A stretch of DNA of 64,000 bases from assembly GCA_963712655.1 (NCBI GenBank), contig CAVQIT010000009.1:930001-994000 (forward strand). Direction: 5' to 3'. Within the stretch, counting starts at the first letter, position 1. Each line of letters begins with the position of its first letter. A model generated the notes under the pieces. The model saw only the letters and a list, made by a program, of their open reading frames with translations, searched no databases and was not told the DNA's origin. Made by a program: the position numbers and the translations under genes. Origin of the DNA: Pollutimonas sp963712655. GTDB lineage: Bacteria > Pseudomonadota > Gammaproteobacteria > Burkholderiales > Burkholderiaceae_B. Shown one piece after another: positions 17,740 through 27,506 of the stretch.

Positions 17740-18012
17740 ATGGCTTTCTTCAAAAAAGGCAAAGAAAAGCGCAAATTCACTCAACAGAATCCGCTGTTCA
17801 AGCGGCGCAAGTTCTGCCGCTTCACGGCCGCCAACGTTGACGAGATCGATTACAAAGATGTCGACATGCTGCGTGATTTCATCCAGGAAAACGGCAAGAT
17901 CATTCCTGCCCGCTTGACCGGCACCAAGGCGCACTACCAGCGCCAACTGGATACGGCCATCAAGCGCGCGCGCTTCCTGGCGCTGTTGCCTTACACCGAC
18001 AACCACAACTGA
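17740..18012 (+). CDS. rpsR: 30S ribosomal protein S18
   Basis: A 90-residue protein with the S18 core KRKFCRFTAANVDEIDYKD and GKIIPARLTGTKAHYQRQL, partner of S6 in the 30S platform. It is intact although the genes on both sides are frameshifted. AAGAGG precedes the ATG. Confidence 0.97.
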   Translation: MAFFKKGKEKRKFTQQNPLFKRRKFCRFTAANVDEIDYKDVDMLRDFIQENGKIIPARLTGTKAHYQRQLDTAIKRARFLALLPYTDNHN

Positions 18013-18028
18013 TGCCGGGGCCATCGTC

Positions 18029-18485
18029 ATGCAAATCATCCTGCTCGAAAAAGTCGTCAACCTCGGCAATCTGGGCGAAGTCGTTAGCGTCAAGGACGGT
18101 TATGCCCGCAACTTCCTGATCCCGCAGAAAATTGCCAAGCGCGCCACGGAATCCGCGCTCAAGGAATTCGAAGCCCGCCGCGCCGAACTCGAAAAAGTCC
18201 AGGCCGACAAGCTGGCCGCTTCGCAGGCTGTCGGCGAAAAGCTGGAAGGCCATGCCGTGCGTCATTTCGCAAAAGGCCGGTGTCGATGGCCGTCTGTTCG
18301 GTTCGGTAACCAACATGGACATCGCCGCCGCGCTGGCCAAGCAAGGTTTTTCCTCGATCGAGAAATCGCAAGTGCGTTTGCCCGATGGCCCGCTTAAAGC
18401 GGTCGGCGAATTTCCCGTTACCGTTGCCCTGCATGCGGATGTAGTGGTCGATATCACGGTACGCGTGCAAGGCGAAATGGTCTGA
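18029..18485 (+). pseudogene. rplI: 50S ribosomal protein L9, one frameshift
   Basis: The N-terminal domain is clear (MQIILLEKVVNLGNLGEVVS, DGYARNFLIP), followed by the long connecting helix. At about 18261 one extra base shifts the frame. The C-terminal domain continues in another frame (ISQKAGVDGRLFGSVTN to VRVQGEMV) and stops at 18485. Removing one C in CGTCATTTCG restores a normal protein of about 151 residues. L9 stabilises tRNA positioning and is not strictly essential, but the clean conservation on both sides of the indel argues for sequence error. Confidence 0.85.
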
Positions 18486-18647
18486 TCCTTGCCAGGTCAG
18501 CCACGTGGTAGCATTCCCTTGCAGCTGGAACCGGCACACCTGCCGGCTTTTTTCCGCCACGAAGCGAGAAGCCGGTGGTCCATGCCCGGCTTGTTACATT
18601 TCGATCCAGTTTGATTCCGGACGTGCCGATGTTGGATAGCACGCAAA

Positions 18648-20015
18648 ATGAACAGCCCCGATCCCCAGTTGGACTCATCTGCGCGTACCTCCGCATTCGG
18701 TCGAGGCCGAGCAATCGGTGCTGGGCGGCTTGCTGCTCGACAATGCCGCCTGGGACCGCATCGCCGATGTGGTGAACGAAGACGATTTCTATCGCTTCGA
18801 CCACCGAATCATCTGGCAGCACATCAGCCGCCTGATCGGCCTGGCGCGGCCGGCCGACGTGGTCACGGTCTACGAATCGCTGGCCAGCGCCGGCAAGGCC
18901 GACGAAGTCGGCGGCCTGGCCTATCTGAACGCGCTGGCGCAGAACACGCCGTCGGCGGCCAATATCCGGCGCTACGCCGAGATCGTGCGCGAGCGCTCCA
19001 TGCTGCGCAAGCTGGTGACGGTGGCCGACGAAATCTCGGCGGCCGCATTCAATCCGCAGGGCAAGGACACGCGGCAAATGCTGGACGAAGCCGAATCCAA
19101 GGTGTTCCAGATCGCCGAGGAGGGCGCGCGCGGCGACGCGGGTTTCCAGGAAATGCAGCCGCTGCTGACGCAAGGTGGTCGAGCGCATCGACGAGCTGTA
19201 TCACCGCGAGGCGCGATCCGGAGTGACGGGCGTGCCTACCGGCTTTACCGATCTCGATCGCATGACCTCCGGCCTGCAGGCGGGCGACCTGGTCATCGTG
19301 GCCGGCCGGCCGTCCATGGGCAAGACGTCGTTCTCGATGAATATCGGCGAGCACGTGGCGATCGAGCAAGGCTTGCCGGTGGCCGTGTTCTCGATGGAAA
19401 TGGGCGCGTCGCAGCTGGCGATGCGGATGGTGGGGTCGGTGGGCATGCTGGATCAGCATCGCATGCGTACCGGCAAGCTCACGGCGAGGATTGGCCCAAG
19501 CTTACGCACGCGGTGCAGCAGATGCAGGACGCCCAGCTCTATATCGACGAGACGCCGGCGTTGACCTCCATGGAGGTGCGCGCGCGCGCGCGCCGGCTGG
19601 CGCGCCAGTGCGGCCAGCTGGGCCTGATCATCATCGACTACCTGCAGCTGATGTCGGCCAATTCTCCGGCGAGAACCGCGCGACCGAAATCTCCGAAATC
19701 AGCCGTTCGCTAAAAGGCCTGGCCAAAGAGCTTCAGTGTCCCTTGATCGCTTTGTCGCAGTTGAATCGCAGGCTGGAGCAGCGGCCCAACAAGCGCCCGG
19801 TCATGAGCGATTTGCGCGAATCCGGCGCGATCGAGCAGGATGCCGATCTGATCTTGTTCATCTACCGCGACGAGGTCTACAACCCGGATTCGCCGGACAA
19901 GGGGACGGCGGAAATCATTATCGGCAAGCAGCGTAATGGTCCCATCGGCAGCGTGCGTCTGACCTTCCAGGGGGCCAGCACCCGATTCCTGAACTTTACG
20001 TCGGGCATGGGATAA
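18648..20015 (+). pseudogene. dnaB: Replicative DNA helicase DnaB, four frameshifts
   Basis: The protein can be followed across four frame changes at about 18700, 19170, 19488 and 19665. The N-terminal domain reads SVEAEQSVLGGLLLDNAAWD. The RecA-like motor has Walker A GRPSMGKTSF, Walker B LIIIDYLQLM, SQLNRRLEQRPNKRP, SDLRESGAIEQDAD and a normal C-terminus. DnaB is the essential hexameric fork helicase, so a truly broken single copy would be lethal; consensus error or a chimeric assembly is the likely cause. About 18850-19050 has a markedly higher third-position GC than the 3' end of the gene. Confidence 0.88.
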
Positions 20016-20023
20016 GGTCCAGG

Positions 20024-20989
20024 CTATTTTCGCCGGGCATAAGAGCCGGCAATCATTGCGCACACGATCAACTGGATCTGGTGGAAGATCATCAATGGCA
20101 GCACCACCGCGCCCACGGCGTGGCCGGAAAATAAAATATTCGCGATCGGGATGCCGCTGCTCAGGCTTTTCTTCGAGCCGCAGAACAACAACGTAATGCG
20201 ATCCTCTGTGCTGAATCCCATGATACGCCCAAACAGCAAGGACACGCCCAGCACCAGTCCCAGCAATACCAGCGAAACAAGCACCAGGACGATCAGGGCC
20301 GACAACGGCGTTTTCGCCCACAGGCCGCCGATCACGGCCTCTGAAAATGCCGTGTACACCACCAGCAATATCGAACCCTGGTCGACGGTTTTGAGCATGC
20401 GATTGCGCTTGATCACCCACGCTCCTATCCATTTCCTGGCAATTTGCCCCAAGATAAAAGGCAGCAGCAACTGCAGCATGATCTTGCCTATGGCATCGAA
20501 GGAAATCGGAGCACTGCCCGCGCCGCTGCCCGCCAGCACTATGCCCACCAGAATGGGCGTAACGAAGACCCCCAGCAGGTTCGATGCCGAAGCGCTGCAC
20601 ACGGCGGCGGGCACATTGCCGCGCGCAATCGAGGTGAAGGCGATCGCCGATTGCACCGTGGCCGGCAAACAGCACAAGAACAGGATGCCGGTATACAGGT
20701 CGGGCGTCAGGTAAGGCTCGAGCAAGGGCCTTGATAACAGTCCCAGTATGGGAAAGACGGCGAACGTAACCGCGAAAATGGTGCCATGCAAGCGCCAATG
20801 GGATGCGCCGGCGACAATCGCCTCGCGCGACAGGCGCGCGCCATGCAGAAAAAACAGCAGCGCGATCGCCAGGTTCGTGATCCAGCCGAAAATAGGCACG
20901 CCTATGCCGTGGGCGGGTATAAGGCTGGCCAGCACGATGGCTAAAAACAATTTGATCAGGAACGGGTCGATAGAAAAGCGTGGCTTCAT
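20024..20989 (-). CDS. Bile acid:sodium symporter-like (SBF/YfeH) membrane protein
   Basis: A 321-residue protein with about nine or ten hydrophobic helices, of the SBF-like family (YfeH type). Conserved patches are FFLHGARLSREA, the helix-crossing LPATVQSAIAFTSIARGN, and GSKKSLSSGIPIA. Substrates of bacterial YfeH proteins are largely unknown, and bile acids are unlikely here. It converges on dnaB with only 8 bases between the two genes. Confidence 0.82.
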   Translation of the reverse strand: MKPRFSIDPFLIKLFLAIVLASLIPAHGIGVPIFGWITNLAIALLFFLHGARLSREAIVAGASHWRLHGTIFAVTFAVFPILGLLSRPLLEPYLTPDLYTGILFLCCLPATVQSAIAFTSIARGNVPAAVCSASASNLLGVFVTPILVGIVLAGSGAGSAPISFDAIGKIMLQLLLPFILGQIARKWIGAWVIKRNRMLKTVDQGSILLVVYTAFSEAVIGGLWAKTPLSALIVLVLVSLVLLGLVLGVSLLFGRIMGFSTEDRITLLFCGSKKSLSSGIPIANILFSGHAVGAVVLPLMIFHQIQLIVCAMIAGSYARRK

Positions 20990-21084
20990 CAGGAGAAAAT
21001 AGCAGAATGGTTATAGTGAAAATCGTTGGGAGCCCCGGCCCGCAAGCCTGCACAAATATTGTGCGTTGCGGCGGATAGCCGCTG

Positions 21085-22095
21085 TCACGCGGCGCGGTCG
21101 TCGTCGGGGGTCATGGCCAGCGCCAGGTCGTAGGCGGCGCGAAGAGAACTGGGGTCGGCGATGCCTTGCCCCGCAATGTCGAACGCCGTGCCATGATCGA
21201 CGCTGGTGCGCACGAAGGGCAGGCCCATCGTTACGTTGACGCCTTGATCCACACCCAGGTACTTGACCGGTATCAATCCCTGGTCATGGTATTGCGCGAC
21301 CACGATATCGAATTCGCCTTGGCGCGCCCGCATGAACACGGTGTCGCCCGGCCAGGGTCCGCTGGCATCGATGCCTTCGGTCCGGGCTTGTTCGATGGCC
21401 GGTGCGATGGCCATGATTTCTTCTTGTCCGAAACGGCCGCCTTCGCCGGCATGCGGATTCAGGCCCGCCACGGCAACGCGCGGTTGCCCGATGCCGGCCT
21501 GGATACAAGCCTGGTGCGCAAGGCGTATGGTGTCCAGTTCGGCTTCGTAGGTGATCAGCGGGCTTACCTGGTTCAAGGCTACATGTATCGTGACCAGGAT
21601 GACGCGCAGCTCTGGATTGGCCAGCATCATGGCATAGCGCGATGTGCCGGTTCTTTCAGCCAGGATTTCGGTATGGCCGGGGTAGTCGATGCCCCCGGCC
21701 TGCATGGCTTTTTTATTGAGCGGAGCCGTTACGATTGCGCGCAGGCGCCCGGCCTGGGCGTCGTCGATCGCGTGGCACAGATATTCATAGGCGCCGCGGC
21801 CGGCGGCCGCGCTAAGCTGCCCGGCGGGCAGGTCGGCCGGCAGGGCTTGCCAACGATTGAGCACGGGAATTATTCCCTTGCGATGGCCGGCCAGTTCAGG
21901 CTCGCTGATGAGTTCGATGCGCAGGATGTCGGGCAGTTCCAGCTGAAGTATCGTGGCTTCCAGGACGCCGGCATCGCCATAAACCAGCGCGGCATGGGGC
22001 AGGCCGGCGGCAAACAGCTTGACGATGATTTCCGGCCCGATGCCGGCGGCATCGCCCATGGTGAATCCTATCGGTAATGGCGTAGTTGAACTCAT
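21085..22095 (-). CDS. pdxA: 4-hydroxythreonine-4-phosphate dehydrogenase
   Basis: A 336-residue NAD-dependent enzyme of pyridoxal-phosphate synthesis (deoxyxylulose-5-phosphate-dependent route, which uses the Dxs product). Typical segments are TMGDAAGIGPEI near the N-terminus, metal-binding PGHTEILAERTG, GLNPHAGEGG and the C-terminal TSVDHGTAFDIAGQG. Its product is needed by several PLP enzymes encoded here (AlaC, ThrC, Alr). A terminator at 22113-22135 separates it from phoH upstream. Confidence 0.95.
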   Translation of the reverse strand: MSSTTPLPIGFTMGDAAGIGPEIIVKLFAAGLPHAALVYGDAGVLEATILQLELPDILRIELISEPELAGHRKGIIPVLNRWQALPADLPAGQLSAAAGRGAYEYLCHAIDDAQAGRLRAIVTAPLNKKAMQAGGIDYPGHTEILAERTGTSRYAMMLANPELRVILVTIHVALNQVSPLITYEAELDTIRLAHQACIQAGIGQPRVAVAGLNPHAGEGGRFGQEEIMAIAPAIEQARTEGIDASGPWPGDTVFMRARQGEFDIVVAQYHDQGLIPVKYLGVDQGVNVTMGLPFVRTSVDHGTAFDIAGQGIADPSSLRAAYDLALAMTPDDDRAA

Positions 22096-22112
22096 GTTCG
22101 CAGTGTAAAGAA

Positions 22113-22135
22113 ATCCCGGGCATTCCGCCCGGGAT
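22113..22135 (-). terminator. Terminator between phoH and pdxA
   Basis: A perfect 9-bp stem (ATCCCGGGC and GCCCGGGAT) encloses a 5-base loop. On the minus strand it is followed by TTCTTTA. It lies between the phoH stop (22162) and the pdxA start (22095), so pdxA likely has its own promoter or depends on read-through. Confidence 0.6.
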
Positions 22136-22161
22136 ATGAAGCTGAAAGCCGGATGCGAACG

Positions 22162-23817
22162 TTACAGCGCTTCGCTGGCGTAATCGGCCAGGCGAGAGCG
22201 TTCGCCGCGTTGCAGCGTAATATGGCCGGCGTGCGGCCAGCCTTTGAAGCGATCCACCACATAGGTCAGGCCGGAACTGCCTTCTGTCAGGTAAGGCGTG
22301 TCGATCTGGGCGATATTGCCCAGGCAGATGATTTTTGTTCCGGGTCCGGCCCGCGTGACCAGGGTTTTCATCTGCTTGGGCGTCAGATTCTGGGCTTCGT
22401 CGATGATAAGTATTTTATTCAGGAAAGTGCGCCCGCGCATGAAGTTCAGCGACTTGACCTTGATGCGCGAGCGTATCAGTTCCATGGTGGAGTTCTTGGT
22501 CCAGTCCTGGCCGCCGGCGGCGGGCGCGATGTCATTGTTGCCCGGCCCCAGATGCAGCACTTCAAGGTTGTCTTCCAGGGCGCCCATCCAGGGCAGCATT
22601 TTTTCTTCTTCCGTGCCGGGCAGAAAGCCGATGTCGTCGCCCACCGGCACCGTGGCCCGGGTGATGATGATCTCGTTGTAGCGCTTGGTTTCCAGCGTTT
22701 GAGTCAGGGCGGCGGCCAGGGCCAGCAGTGTTTTCCCGGTTCCCGCCTGGCCCAGCAGCGAGACAAAGTCGCAGTCCGGGTTCATCAGCAGATTCAGGGC
22801 GAAGTTCTGTTCGCGATTGCGCGCGGTAATGCCCCACACATTGTTTTTGCCATGGCTATAGTCGCGCAGGGTGGCCAGCACGGCGCTTTTCCCGCTGACT
22901 TCCTTGACCTGGGCTTGCAGCGGCAGTTCTCCATCGAAATACACGAATTCGTTGACGATGAATTCGGAGCACAAAGGGCCTTTTATCCGGTAATAGGTGG
23001 TGCCGCCCTGTTGCCAGGATTCGACATCCTTGCCGTGCTTGAGCCAGAAGTTTTCCGGCAGCGGCATGACGCCGTCGTACAACAGGTCGGAGTCGTCCAG
23101 TACATGGTCGTTCAGGTAGTCTTCGGCGGGCAGGCCCAGCGAACGCGCCTTCAGGCGCATATTGATATCCTTGGATACCAGGACTACCGAGCGCTTGGGA
23201 TATGCGGCCTGCAAAGCATGGACCACGTTCAGGATGACGTTGTCGGCTTTGCCCATGGGCATTTCGATGGGCAGTTGGGAATGCATGGCCGACGTCTGGA
23301 AATGCAGGCTGCCCAGCGCCTCCTGGTTGCCCAGCGCGTCCAGTTCCAGGCCTTTCTGCAGTTCGGTCGAATTGCCGACCAGGCCATCCAGGAAACGGCT
23401 GACCTGGCGGGCATTGCGCGCCACCTCGGACATCCCTTTTTTCTGATGATCCAGTTCTTCCAGCACTATCATCGGCAGGAAGATATCGTGCTCTTCGAAT
23501 TTGAACAGGGAGTTCGAATCGTGCAGCAATACGTTGGTGTCCAGCACAAACAATTTGCGTTTGTTGACCGGAAGGCGGGTTTTCTTGACGGGCCGCGTGG
23601 CCACCACGGCCAAGGCCGGGGCTGGAGCCGGAGCTTTGGGCGCCGGCGTCGCAAGAGGAGCGGTTGCCGGTTTGGCCGGCGCCTGGCGTTTGGCCTGCGG
23701 CGCGCTGGCCATGACAGGAACCGCGGTTTCCGCAGGCTCTGGCGCATCGGCTGTTTCACTGTAGGCGACAGTGGAGATCATGGCTCCCATGCGGGTCGGC
23801 AACTTTGGTAGCGGCAT
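22162..23817 (-). CDS. PhoH family protein with N-terminal PIN domain
   Basis: A 551-residue PIN-PhoH fusion (YlaK/PhoH2 type). After an alanine/proline-rich segment of about 80 residues, a PIN-type ribonuclease domain starts at FVLDTNVLLHDSNSLF. The C-terminal PhoH ATPase has Walker A (GQAGTGKTLL) and Walker B (ILIIDEAQNLTP). PhoH2 proteins studied in mycobacteria couple RNA unwinding to cleavage; the role in betaproteobacteria is not established. An alternative start is the ATG at 23781 (MISTVAYSE). Confidence 0.9.
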   Translation of the reverse strand: MPLPKLPTRMGAMISTVAYSETADAPEPAETAVPVMASAPQAKRQAPAKPATAPLATPAPKAPAPAPALAVVATRPVKKTRLPVNKRKLFVLDTNVLLHDSNSLFKFEEHDIFLPMIVLEELDHQKKGMSEVARNARQVSRFLDGLVGNSTELQKGLELDALGNQEALGSLHFQTSAMHSQLPIEMPMGKADNVILNVVHALQAAYPKRSVVLVSKDINMRLKARSLGLPAEDYLNDHVLDDSDLLYDGVMPLPENFWLKHGKDVESWQQGGTTYYRIKGPLCSEFIVNEFVYFDGELPLQAQVKEVSGKSAVLATLRDYSHGKNNVWGITARNREQNFALNLLMNPDCDFVSLLGQAGTGKTLLALAAALTQTLETKRYNEIIITRATVPVGDDIGFLPGTEEEKMLPWMGALEDNLEVLHLGPGNNDIAPAAGGQDWTKNSTMELIRSRIKVKSLNFMRGRTFLNKILIIDEAQNLTPKQMKTLVTRAGPGTKIICLGNIAQIDTPYLTEGSSGLTYVVDRFKGWPHAGHITLQRGERSRLADYASEAL

Positions 23818-23900
23818 AAAGTGTGTGCTCCTGAGCAGTCTGGGCTATACGAAATTGGCGAAATCTACTATTGCACAAGCAGGATGGTCGGCAGCATTTT

Positions 23901-24368
23901 TCAGGCCCGCTCTTGCACGGCCTGCAATACTTCATCAACGTGGCCGGCAACCCGCAGGCCGCGCCACTCCCGGACCAATACACCTTGTCCATCGACCAGG
24001 AATGTGCTGCGTTCTATCCCCCTTACCTGTTTACCGTACATGTTTTTCATTTTCATGACGCCGAACGACTGGCACATGGCTTCATCGGGATCGGAGATCA
24101 GGGGAAAGGGCAGGTTTTGCTTTTCAGTAAAGTTGGCGTGCGATTTCAGCGAATCGCGCGATATGCCCACAATCCGGCAACCGGCATCGGTGAAGTCCTG
24201 GTGGCGATCGCGAAAACCCTGGGCCTGGGTTGTGCAGCCCGGGGTGCTGTCCTTGGGATAAAAGTACAGCACGGCATAATGGCCGCGCAGGGTGTCCAGG
24301 CTTATTTCGCCCTGGGTGCTGGCTGCGGTGAAGGCTGGAACAGGCTGGCCAACTGCTATTTCGCTCAT
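23901..24368 (-). CDS. bcp: Thioredoxin-dependent peroxiredoxin (BCP/PrxQ family)
   Basis: A 155-residue peroxiredoxin that reduces hydroperoxides. The peroxidatic cysteine is in YPKDSTPGCTTQAQGFRD. In PrxQ-type enzymes a resolving cysteine usually sits five residues later (GCTxxAC), but here that position is glutamine. The only other cysteines are at DAGCR and AMCQSF, so the mechanism may be 1-Cys or use a distant partner. Its ATG overlaps the stop of the upstream Mth938-like gene (ATGA), implying translational coupling. Confidence 0.92.
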   Translation of the reverse strand: MSEIAVGQPVPAFTAASTQGEISLDTLRGHYAVLYFYPKDSTPGCTTQAQGFRDRHQDFTDAGCRIVGISRDSLKSHANFTEKQNLPFPLISDPDEAMCQSFGVMKMKNMYGKQVRGIERSTFLVDGQGVLVREWRGLRVAGHVDEVLQAVQERA

Positions 24369-24813
24369 GCGGCTTCCTCGAGGGGTAACAGGGCGGCGAC
24401 AACGCGACGCCCCTCGGACATCAGAATATTGTAGGTGCGGGCGGCGGCCTGGGTGCTCATGGCCTCGACGCCTATGCCTATTTCAAGCAGGGGGCGGGTA
24501 ACATGAGGCGGCAGCAGATGTTGCCTGAGTCCGGTTCCGATCAGCAGAACCTCGGGCGCGTCCGCCGGTTTTTGCGCCGCGGCATCGCCGTTCAGGAAGG
24601 CCAGCGGATCGGCCCGGACTTTGCCCAGGCCGGCTACGCCGCGCAGCGCATCGGCGGTGATGTCGCCCGCGACTTCACCGGCCAGGCGTTGATTGCGCCT
24701 TCGGGCGCAAAATACACGGCATGCCCATAGGAAACTTCATTGATTTCTATGTAGTCATGGCCGTACGCGGTTACGGTATTGAGCGCGGGGTTGGATTCAC
24801 TTTGTAATTGCAC
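24365..24813 (-). pseudogene. Mth938-like (DUF498/DUF598) protein, one frameshift
   Basis: From a GTG at 24813 the frame reads QLQSESNPALNTVTAYGHDY and YGHAVYFAPEGA. After a shift near 24690 it continues as GDITADALRGVAGLGKVRAD, LLIGTGLRQHLLPPHVT and GVEAMSTQAAARTYNILMSE to a TGA at 24365. Both halves match the Mth938-like family (human NDUFAF3/AAMDC relatives), whose bacterial role is unknown. Total length, about 150 codons, is normal. It overlaps bcp by 4 bases. Confidence 0.75.
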
Positions 24814-25010
24814 GAAAAACTCCCAAAGTCTTCTGGATCATAGCGCAAAGCCAGGTCGATGATTGATGGCGCATGGCTTTTTTTGGATGGATTAAACTAT
24901 TGGGTTGTTTCCAGGCCATTTGCCGGGCGCGCCCGCTTAGGCTAGATTATCGAAGTTGTTGCGCCGCACCCATCCATGCCCATTCCCCGTTTTGTCACCC
25001 AAGGACCATC

Positions 25011-26199
25011 ATGACGAGCTTTTCGCGCATCGAGCGTTTTCCGCCCTACGTTTTCAATATTACCGGCGAACTGAAAATGGCGGCGCGTCGGCGGGGCGAG
25101 GACATCATCGACATGTCCATGGGCAATCCCGACGGTCCCACGCCGCCGCACATTGTGGACAAACTGGTCGAGGCGGCCTCAGCGGCCCGACACCCACGGC
25201 TATTCGGTATCGAAGGGCATACCGCGATTGCGCCGCGCAATTTCCACTGGTACAAGCGCCGCTACGGCGTAGAGATCGATCCCGATACCGAGGCCATCGT
25301 AACCATCGGTTCCAAGGAGGGGCTGGCGCACCTGATGCTGGCCACGCTGGATCGCGGCGACACGGTGCTGGTGCCGAATCCCGAGCTATCCGATTCATAT
25401 CTATGGCGCGGTCATCGCCGGCGCCAATATCCGCTCGGTGCCCATGACGCCGGGCGTGGATTTCTTCGAGGAAATCGACAGGGCCGTGCGGGAAAGCATA
25501 CCCAAGCCCAAGATGATGGTGCTGGGTTTTCCCAGCAACCCCACCGCCCAGTGCGTCGAGCTTTCCTTCTTCGAGCGGGTCATTGCCCTGGCCAAGGAAC
25601 ATAACATCCTGGTGGTCCACGATCTGGCCTATGCGGACATCACGTTCGACGGCTAGGTGGCGCCGTCCATCATGCAGGTCGAAGGCGCGCGCGATGTGGC
25701 GGTCGAATTCTTCACCATGAGCAAAAGCTACAACATGGCGGGCTGGCGCGTGGGCTTCATGGTGGGCAACCAGGAACTGGTTCACGCCCTGGCGCGCATC
25801 AAAAGCTATCACGATTACGGTACGTTCACGCCTATCCAGGTGGCGTCGATCGCCGCCCTGGAAGGCCCGCAAGATGGCGTGGCGCAAGTCGTCGAGCAAT
25901 ACCGCATCCGCCGCGACGTTCTGGCCAAAGGCTTGCACGAAGCCGGCTGGATGGTCGATATTCCCAAGGCATCCATGTATATCTGGGCGAAAATCCCCGA
26001 GTTCTATCAGAAGCTCGGTTCGCTGGAATTCTCCAAGCAAGTGCTGGCCGAAGCCAAGGTGGCGATCTCGCCAGGCATAGGCTTTGGCGAATACGGCGAC
26101 GAATACGTCCGTTTCGCCCTGATCGAAAACGAGCAGCGCACCCGCCAGGCGGTGCGCGGCATCAAGGAAATGTTCCGCAAAGATGGGTTAGGCAAGTAA
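25011..26199 (+). pseudogene. alaC: Alanine/glutamate-pyruvate aminotransferase (AlaC-like), frameshifts and one stop
   Basis: A fold-type I PLP aminotransferase of the AlaC group, about 395 residues, which would make alanine from pyruvate. It starts SRIERFPPYVFNITGELKMA; the PLP lysine is in FTMSKSYNMAGWRVG. One extra base near 25181 is compensated by a lost base near 25245, so only about 20 residues are scrambled there. A further insertion near 25388 and an in-frame TAG at 25654-25656, where the family has tryptophan (FDGW), break the frame. The rest is well conserved. Upstream of hom and thrC in the same direction. Confidence 0.85.
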
Positions 26200-27506
26200 A
26201 TGAGTTCTATCAAAGTTGGTTTGTTGGGCCTGGGCGTGGTTGGCGGAGGTACCTGGAAAGTATTGACGCGCAACGCGGAAGAAATTGCCCGCCGCGCCGG
26301 CAGGCGCATCGAAGTCGCCGCGGTGGCGGTGCGCGATACGGAAAAGGCCAGGCGCCTGGTGGGCGACCGCATATTGGTCACGCAAAACGGCATGGACGTG
26401 GTGCGGCACCCGGATATCGACATCGTTGTCGAACTGATAGGCGGCGATACCCTGGCGCGCGAACTTATCATGGAAGCCATCAGCCAGGGCAAGCATGTGG
26501 TTACCGCGAACAAGGCCCTGCTGGCCAAGCATGGCAATGAAATCTTTGCCGCCGCGCATGCCAAGGGCGTGATGGTGGCCTTCGAGGCCGCCGTCGCCGG
26601 AGGCATACCCATCATCAAGGCCATACGCGAAGGCCTTACCGCGAATCGCATCCAATGGCTGGCCGGCATCATCAACGGCACGACCAATTTCATTCTGTCG
26701 GAAATGCGCTCGCGCGGCCTGCCGTTCGCAACGGTGCTGGCCGAAGCGCAACGGCTGGGCTATGCCGAAGCGGATCCCACTTTCGACATCGAAGGCGTGG
26801 ATGCCGCGCACAAGCTGACCTTGCTGGCCTCGCTGGCTTTCGGCATACCGGTGCAGTTCGAAAAGCGCCTATATCGAAGGGATTTCCTCGCTGGCGCAGG
26901 AAGACATCGCGCACGCCGAGCGGCTGGGCTATCGCATCAAGCTGCTGGGCATCACCGCGCCGGCGCGACGATGGCATCGAACTGCGCGTGCATCCGGCGC
27001 TGGTGCCCATCGAACGGCTGCTGGCCAATGTCGAGGGCGCCATGAACGCCGTGCTGGTATATGGCGATGCAGTCGGCCCCACGCTGTATTACGGCCAGGG
27101 CGCGGGCGAGCAGCCGACGGCTTCGGCGGTGGTGGCCGATCTGGTCGACGTGACGCGCTTGCATGCGGCCGACCCGGAGCACCGCGTGCCGCACCTGGCC
27201 TTCCAGCCCGATGCGATGGACGATATCGCCATCCTGCCCATTGCCGAAGTGCGTCGTCTTACTATCTGCGTTTGCGTGTACAGGACATCCCTGGCGTGTT
27301 GGCCGATCTGGCGCGCATACTGGCCGATGTCGGCATTTCCATAGGCTCCATGATCCAGCAGCCGCATGCGCGAATCCGAGGCCGACATCATTTTCTTGTC
27401 GCATGAGGCGCGTGAAGGCGACGTCAACGACGCGCTCGAACGTATCGAGCGCCTGCCTTTCGTACGGTCCAAGGTTACGCGTTTGCGCGTGGAGAGCCTG
27501 GCATGA
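26200..27506 (+). pseudogene. hom: Homoserine dehydrogenase, at least four frameshifts
   Basis: NAD(P)-dependent reduction of aspartate semialdehyde to homoserine. The N-terminus shows the Rossmann motif GLLGLGVVGGGTW, then VTANKALLAKHG, GGIPIIKAIREGL and GIINGTTNFILSEM, with catalytic YAEADPTFDIEGVDAAHK. Indels lie near 26868, 26960, 27252 and 27372. The ACT domain (VQDIPGVLADLARILADVGI) remains readable, implying feedback control by threonine. The ATG directly follows the alaC stop (TAAATG), and the end overlaps thrC (ATGA), so alaC-hom-thrC is an operon. Confidence 0.9.

Noticed and set aside
22153..23811. 552-codon plus-strand frame opposite phoH
   Set aside because: It mirrors the intact PIN-PhoH gene; the translation has the Gly/Gln/Arg/His-rich look of antisense GC-rich codons and matches no family I know.
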